Positions 59,187-64,000 of a DNA stretch of 64,000 nt are shown in pieces. The notes under the pieces are model-generated. The model made no database searches. It saw only the letters and a list, made by a program, of their open reading frames with translations, and was not told the DNA's origin. The first letter of the stretch is position 1, and every line of letters begins with the position of its first letter. The position numbers were made by a program, and so were the translations under genes. The DNA is from Acidobacteriota bacterium (GTDB taxonomy: Bacteria > Acidobacteriota > Vicinamibacteria > Vicinamibacterales > UBA8438): NCBI GenBank assembly GCA_009861545.1, contig VXME01000042.1, positions 1 to 64,000 of the forward strand. Direction: 5' to 3'.

Positions 59187-61715
59187 CTAGAAGCGGAACA
59201 GCCGGTTCATCTTCACCACGAAACCGCGATTGCGAAGTGCGGAGAAACGGTCGAAGCGGTCCGGCCGCAACGGGTCGCTGTCGCGATCCTCCGTGTAGAC
59301 GACGAAGAGCTCGCTGCCGGGGCTGTACTCCCAGCGCAGGCGGAGGTTGGTGCTCACGCTGTTGGCGGCGGAGTTGTACTGGATGAGCCCGCCGAAGAAC
59401 ATGCGGGGCGAGAACGTGTAGGTGACGCGGGAGACGATCAGGCGGGTGTGGAACGAGCCCGCCGGCGTGTCGATCCAGTTCTCCGATACGGTCGGCTCGA
59501 TGGACAGCTCCGGGGTCACCGCCAGGCGACCCTGGCTGAAGCCGATGGAGCGGATGTTCCCGTTGAAGTACTCGCCGCCCCGCACCGTGACGATGCCGGT
59601 CAGCCGGCGCTGCGCCCCGACCTGGTACGTCGCCTCGATGTCGCGGAACCCGTAGCCGCCCACCGGCAGCACGACGCCCGGTCCCGGCTCGAACGGCCGC
59701 ACCAGGAACTCGTAGTTGTCCGCGAGCGTCATTCCCAACCGGTCGCTGGTCTCGAACTCGGTGCTGAAGCCCACCTGCGCCTGCTTCGTCTCCAGAATGC
59801 CGGTATCGGCGGTCAGTATGTGGTCGTAGCTCGCCTCGAGCCGGAACTGCCGCACCGCCTCCAGCGACGCCGGGCGCGGACTGAAGCGTCCCGCGAGGTA
59901 CGATCGCCGGAAGTTGTCGCGCCGCAGGAAGCCCACCTCGGGAATGAAGTTGTCTTCGACGACGAGGTGCTCGGCGGTGACGCCGTAGCGGTCCCCGGCG
60001 TACATGAACTGGCCCTGGTAGCTCGTGTCGCGCCCTTCGAAGCCGGGCGTCTGCGTCCTGGCGGCATACCCGACCACGCTCACGTTCTCGTAGAACGCCA
60101 TCGTGGCGTCGGCGCCGAACACCCGGTTGGCGCCGGCCCCGTTGCCGACGACCGAGACGGAGCGGTTCGTGAACAGGGCGCCGACGGCGCTGCGGCGCAG
60201 CACGTCGCGCTTCAGCCGCACGACCGTGAAGTTCGTCGACTCGACGCCGGCCGCGCCCCGGGTCCCCGGTGACAGCTCGCCGGTCTGGATGTTCAGTAGT
60301 CCCACATCGAAGTCGCCTGCTTTCCCCGTGACCCGGCCACCGCCGACAATCGGCACCACCGCGCCGTCCTGGAGCCCGATCCGCCGCGAGTAGAAGAGCG
60401 TCGGCGCGTTGCCGCTGCCGCGCGAGCTGCGGCCGCCGCCGCCGATCTGGCGCAGGGCGCTCGACCGCGAGCTCGGGCCGCCGCCGCGGGCGAACTCGAA
60501 GATGCCCCGGCCTTCGAGAAAGAACTCGCGCTTCTCGGGAAAGAACAGGCTGAAGCGGGTCAGGTTCACCTGCTGCTCGTCCACCTCTACCTGCGCGAAG
60601 TCCGTGTTGTACGTGAAGTCGGCCGTCAGGTTCTGGGTGATGCCGTACTTGAGGTCCACGCCGCCGTCGCCGTCCCAGGCCGTCGCGGGGCTGGCGGTGA
60701 CGTCGGTGGTGGACCCGCCGATGCCGTACGGCTTGACTTCGAGAACGTTGCCCTCGTCCGGCACTTCCAGACCGACCAGCATCGCCGCGTCGGACAGACG
60801 GAAGATGCCGCGTCGTCCGGCCGAGATGGGCACGGGCGTGAGGTAGGAGCGTTCGTTCTTGCGGCGCACCATGCGGCGGAACTGGATCCCCCAGACCGGC
60901 GCCGGTCCCGGCCGGTAACGCACCGACTTGAAGGGAATCTCCATCTCGACCGTCCAGCCGCCCGCGAAGCGCCCCGTGCGCACGTCCCACACCGGATTCC
61001 AGTCGCCGTTCGGATTGCCCTCGTTGGTGATCTGGAAGTCCCCGAGCGCGCCGAGCGGGTTCGTGTAGAACGCGATGCCGTTGCGCCGGTCGTTGAACGT
61101 ATCGAAGGCCACCCAGAAGGTGTCGTTCTCGCGGAGCTGGGGCGTGTCCCGCTGCATCTCGTTGGCCACCCACGCGCCCGGGGGCGCCGAGTCCCACAGG
61201 CGGGCGGCGACGTAGAGGCTCGCCGCGTCGAAGAAGACCCAGGCTTCGGTTCTCTCGCTGGCCGGCGCGCCCTCGTTCGGCTCCTGCTGGATGAAATCGT
61301 CCATGGCGGGGACGATCTCGTACGCCGGCTCGTCGAGGACGCCGTCCAGACGCAGCCCGGCGGCCAGCTTGACGGCGCGGACGGTGGCGCGCCGCAGCGC
61401 ATCGCGCGCGATCACCGCGGGCGGCGACGGCGGGGGCGGGCGATCGACTGCCCCGGTCACTGTGAATCCGGCGCCGGCGGCGGCCACCGGGCTCGCCGTT
61501 TCGAGCAGATCCGGCGTGCCCGGAACGGGATCGGACTGCGCGTGGGCGACATCGGCGCTGCCGGCCGCAGCGAGCAAGGCCAGGAGCGCGCCGACACCGG
61601 CCACGATTCGGCAGCGCCCGCGGGGGCGATGCGTGTGACCGGACGAGCCGCGGTCGACCGCGCCGGAAATCATGGGAGCAGGAACGCTTGGTTGGTCGCG
61701 TTTCCGGCAACGCAT
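59187..61715 (-). CDS. DUF5916 outer-membrane protein with carbohydrate-binding-like N-domain (842 aa)
   Basis: A signal segment (about 38-60) is followed by a family-9-type carbohydrate-binding-like domain (about 115-290; LDGVLDEPAYE, VFFDAASLYVAARLWDS) and then a DUF5916 beta-barrel (YGITQNLTADFTYNTDFAQVEVDEQQVNLTRFSLFFPEKREFFLEG) to a terminal FRF, the C-terminal aromatic signature of outer-membrane barrels. Function unknown, possibly binding or passage of saccharides or peptides. The start is weak: ATG 61715 and ATG 61673 both lack a clear ribosome site. Confidence 0.85.
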   Translation of the reverse strand: MRCRKRDQPSVPAPMISGAVDRGSSGHTHRPRGRCRIVAGVGALLALLAAAGSADVAHAQSDPVPGTPDLLETASPVAAAGAGFTVTGAVDRPPPPSPPAVIARDALRRATVRAVKLAAGLRLDGVLDEPAYEIVPAMDDFIQQEPNEGAPASERTEAWVFFDAASLYVAARLWDSAPPGAWVANEMQRDTPQLRENDTFWVAFDTFNDRRNGIAFYTNPLGALGDFQITNEGNPNGDWNPVWDVRTGRFAGGWTVEMEIPFKSVRYRPGPAPVWGIQFRRMVRRKNERSYLTPVPISAGRRGIFRLSDAAMLVGLEVPDEGNVLEVKPYGIGGSTTDVTASPATAWDGDGGVDLKYGITQNLTADFTYNTDFAQVEVDEQQVNLTRFSLFFPEKREFFLEGRGIFEFARGGGPSSRSSALRQIGGGGRSSRGSGNAPTLFYSRRIGLQDGAVVPIVGGGRVTGKAGDFDVGLLNIQTGELSPGTRGAAGVESTNFTVVRLKRDVLRRSAVGALFTNRSVSVVGNGAGANRVFGADATMAFYENVSVVGYAARTQTPGFEGRDTSYQGQFMYAGDRYGVTAEHLVVEDNFIPEVGFLRRDNFRRSYLAGRFSPRPASLEAVRQFRLEASYDHILTADTGILETKQAQVGFSTEFETSDRLGMTLADNYEFLVRPFEPGPGVVLPVGGYGFRDIEATYQVGAQRRLTGIVTVRGGEYFNGNIRSIGFSQGRLAVTPELSIEPTVSENWIDTPAGSFHTRLIVSRVTYTFSPRMFFGGLIQYNSAANSVSTNLRLRWEYSPGSELFVVYTEDRDSDPLRPDRFDRFSALRNRGFVVKMNRLFRF

Positions 61716-61743
61716 CGCTGCTCGAACCTGCCGGCGCCGCCTC

Positions 61744-62802
61744 TCACCGGCCGCCGGCGGCCTCGGCGGCCTCCCGCTCCTCGGCGCGATGGCCGGCGAG
61801 GATCCCCTCCATGCCGATGTTGCCCTCGTGGCAGGCGTACTCGAAGAGCGCCTCGTCCTTGCGCGACAACGGAATCATGGCCGTCCATTCGGCAGCGTAG
61901 GTGCCCGGATCGTCGACCGTGAACTCGTGCTGCAGCGTGTCGGGTCCGACGCGCGTGAATCGCTCGACCAGGCGCAACCGCTCCGCAGAGCCGCGTTGCC
62001 GCTGGTAGAGGGCGGCCGGGGATTCGCTGCCGGCGGAGAAGTTGGTGGTCTCGACGACCAGCGTGTCCCCGTCCCAGTAACCCCGCGCGTCGCCGTGCCA
62101 CTGGCGGATGGCGTCGTCGGCGTGGGGCGAGCCGTCCAGCGGAATGATGCGCGCGTCGTGGATCATCTCGTGCAGGAACACGACGTGGTCGGGCGTCTGG
62201 ACGATCTGGTAGTAGGTGTTGTAGCCGGCGAACAGGTTCGGCATCCCGAAGGTGATGCAGCGCTCCTGGAGCCGCCGGTCGGTCCACGAGGACGCCGGGT
62301 TGTCGGCGATATGGGCGACCCGGGCGTCGATCCACCGTTGCGCCTCCGCGGTGAAGGCCGGCAGCCGCCCGTTCGGGGGATCGATCACCAGCGAGGTCCG
62401 GTTGTCGAACTCGCGGTCGACCAGCCAGAACTGGTTGTAGTTGCCGGTCGCCGCGTCACGGGAGGAGAACTCGTCCTGCTCGCCGAGCGCGGCCACGAAT
62501 ACGCTGTCGGCGAATGCCGCATCGCTCTCGCCGCTCGCGAAGAGCTCTGCATAGCGCGCCTCCAGGCGGGCCAGCTCCTCGTCGGTCAGCGTCGCCTTGT
62601 CGCCGAGGACCTCCGGGCGCTCGAGCGGCGTGGCGGTGTTGTTGGCCCACACGCCCTGCAGGTCGGGCCGCCCGTCCGGGGTCCGCGGCATGGTCCACTG
62701 CGCGTCCTGCGACGACTGCGCCCCGCTCGCCGCCGGCACGACCAGCATCGCTGCCGTGACAACGCCGCCGATCACGCGGCGCACGGCTCGTGACTGACTC
62801 AT
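61744..62802 (-). CDS. Secreted WGDPDLQG/EYACHEGN-family protein (352 aa)
   Basis: Eighth family copy, about 27 kb from the cluster. Signal peptide to about residue 28, then TPDGRPDLQGVWANNTATPLERP, YNQFWLVDREF, TSLVIDPPNGRLPA, ERCITFGMPNL, YNTYYQIVQTPDHVV, DARIIPLDGSPHAD, RGYWDGDTLVVETTNF, ERFTRVGPDTLQHEFTVDDP, FEYACHEGNIGMEGILAGHR. Both cysteines are kept. It lies 28 bases upstream of the DUF5916 gene, so the two may be one unit. Confidence 0.85.
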   Translation of the reverse strand: MSQSRAVRRVIGGVVTAAMLVVPAASGAQSSQDAQWTMPRTPDGRPDLQGVWANNTATPLERPEVLGDKATLTDEELARLEARYAELFASGESDAAFADSVFVAALGEQDEFSSRDAATGNYNQFWLVDREFDNRTSLVIDPPNGRLPAFTAEAQRWIDARVAHIADNPASSWTDRRLQERCITFGMPNLFAGYNTYYQIVQTPDHVVFLHEMIHDARIIPLDGSPHADDAIRQWHGDARGYWDGDTLVVETTNFSAGSESPAALYQRQRGSAERLRLVERFTRVGPDTLQHEFTVDDPGTYAAEWTAMIPLSRKDEALFEYACHEGNIGMEGILAGHRAEEREAAEAAGGR

Positions 62803-62933
62803 CCTCTGCCTCCCGGTTCGGACTTCCGCTTTCCGAAATTATATGGCGCGAGCCGCACGCGCACCCATGGGTCGACCGCGGCCGGGCCACACTGCCCGCA
62901 GCAGCGCGTTCGCTCGTCGCGCCGCGGCTCTGC

Positions 62934-64000
62934 TCACCGTGGAACCACCGCGTCGAGCGCCCGATCGAGGTCGGCGATGAGGTCGCCGGCATCCTCGATC
63001 CCGATGGACAGGCGGACCAGATCGTCGGGCACCGGCGAGCCGGGTCCCTCGACCAGGCCCCGGGCCTCCGCGAGACTCTCGACCCCGCCGAGCGACGTCG
63101 CGTTGTGGAACAGTCGCAGCTCGCGCACCACCCGGCGCGCGGCTTCGGCGCCGCCCTTCATCCGCAGCGAAACGACCGCCCCGAAGCCGCCGTCCATCTG
63201 CCGCGCCGCCACGTCGTGGCCGGGGTGTCCCGGCAGCCCCGGATAGAGAACGGCGGATACCGCGGGATGCCCGTCGAGCGCCTCGGCGATCCGCTGCGCG
63301 TTCCGCGCGGACGCGGCGACCCGCAGGCAGACGGTGCGCATGCCGCGCAGCAGCAGCCAGCTCTCGAAGGGGCCGATGACGGCGCCGCGGTACGCGCGCT
63401 CGCGGCGGCAGCGCTTCCACAGGTCGTCCTCGCGCGCCGTGACCAGCGCGCCGGCCAGAACATCCGAGTGCCCGTTGAGCTGCTTGGTGGCCGAGTGCAT
63501 GACCAGGTCGGCGCCATGCTCGAGCGGCCGGCTGAGCACCGGCGTCGGCAGGGTGTTGTCGACGACGAAGCGGGCTCCCGCTTCATGCGCGGCGGCGGCG
63601 GCGGCAGCGAGATCGGTGACCGCTCCGTTCGGGTTGGCCGGCGTCTCGGCCCAGACGATCTTCGTGGCTCCGGGCCGCAGCGCCCGCCGCAGCGCGGCCA
63701 TGTCCCCGTTCGGCACGAGATCGAGAGTGATCCTGCCCCGCCCCGCCTCGCCCTGCAGCCAGCGGCGCAGCATCCAGTACATCTGCTCCGGCGCCACGAC
63801 GTGATCCCCGACGTCCAACGTCTCGAACACCGTGGTGGCCGCCGCCATGCCCGCGCTGAACAGCATCGCCGCCCGCCCGCCTTCCAGCGACGCGAGCAGC
63901 GCCTCGGACTGGTCGTAGGTCGGATTCTGGTCGCGCGTGTAGACCCGCCCGCCGGTCGGCGCGCCCTCGGCCGTCCGCTCGTACTGCACGGCCGGGTAGA
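62934..64000 (-). CDS. Cys/Met-metabolism PLP enzyme, N-terminus off window
   Basis: Cystathionine gamma-synthase/lyase-type transsulfuration enzyme. The frame is still open at the right edge (upstream codons read YPAVQYERTAEG), so the start lies outside. Visible: YTRDQNPTYDQSEALLASLEGG, MLFSAGMAAATTVFE, VVAPEQMYWML, VVDNTLPTP, and the PLP lysine in VMHSATKQLNGHSDVLAGAL, then VRLSIGIEDAGDLIADL near the end. Whether it is a synthase or lyase cannot be decided from the sequence. Confidence 0.9.
   Translation of the reverse strand, partial: YPAVQYERTAEGAPTGGRVYTRDQNPTYDQSEALLASLEGGRAAMLFSAGMAAATTVFETLDVGDHVVAPEQMYWMLRRWLQGEAGRGRITLDLVPNGDMAALRRALRPGATKIVWAETPANPNGAVTDLAAAAAAAHEAGARFVVDNTLPTPVLSRPLEHGADLVMHSATKQLNGHSDVLAGALVTAREDDLWKRCRRERAYRGAVIGPFESWLLLRGMRTVCLRVAASARNAQRIAEALDGHPAVSAVLYPGLPGHPGHDVAARQMDGGFGAVVSLRMKGGAEAARRVVRELRLFHNATSLGGVESLAEARGLVEGPGSPVPDDLVRLSIGIEDAGDLIADLDRALDAVVPR

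Overview
This is a GC-rich window (roughly two thirds G+C by eye), densely coded on both strands. Nearly every gene starts behind a clear GGAGG-type ribosome binding site. About a third of the products carry a Sec or Tat signal. The mix is TonB receptor, DUF5916-type outer-membrane barrel, acidobacterial-style VWA protein, PQQ dehydrogenases, MacB/FtsX-type ABC transporter, and many copies of one secreted family with WGDPDLQG and EYACHEGN motifs. This points to a Gram-negative member of the Acidobacteriota, most likely a Vicinamibacteria-like lineage known mainly from environmental genomes. That placement is inference; no rRNA, tRNA or CRISPR array was seen.

Layout. 1-2.1 kb: a secreted pair (truncated beta-rich protein plus a cytochrome c/copper-monooxygenase-like protein) with a paralogous pair at 52.1-54.5 kb. 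2.2-3.2 kb: a MntA-HepT type toxin-antitoxin module. 3.3-8.4 kb: TonB receptor converging on a haem-PQQ dehydrogenase, with a perfect hairpin between them. 8.4-15.5 kb: a giant duplicated CPBP protease-like membrane protein, a DUF1697 protein, an SDR, a TPR protein and two small exporters. 15.5-19.5 kb: a two-gene cassette, a PHP-SMC ATPase followed by a Schlafen-type AlbA_2/ATPase protein, which looks like an uncharacterised defence module. 19.5-34.6 kb: seven of the eight WGDPDLQG/EYACHEGN paralogues. One is fused to a complete B3-type metallo-beta-lactamase domain and one to a c-type cytochrome. They are interleaved with a phosphotriesterase homologue, an ABC exporter (two FtsX permeases plus ATPase), an LVIVD propeller and a DUF6152 protein.

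34.7-45.8 kb: a small repeat-built coiled-coil membrane protein, a Tat-exported amidohydrolase, and an overlapping chain vapB-vapC-bpt-amidase. These are followed by threonine aldolase, a second quinoprotein, a Uma2 nuclease-like protein, a two-gene DUF6036 module and a decayed surface-protein tail. 45.8-64 kb: a one-protein two-component system (GAF-PAS-kinase-receiver-winged helix), a GntP permease with two FMN 2-hydroxy-acid oxidases, and the second copper/cytochrome pair. Then come secreted ankyrin, dienelactone hydrolase, OmpA lipoprotein, VWA protein, DUF5916 barrel, the eighth family paralogue, and a Cys/Met PLP enzyme cut by the right edge.

Together the genes suggest an aerobic heterotroph that takes up and oxidises small organic acids, alcohols and esters in the periplasm (quinoproteins, c-haem domains, hydroxy-acid oxidases, hydrolases). 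It carries several compact defence or addiction modules and an unusually expanded, domain-shuffled secreted family of unknown function.
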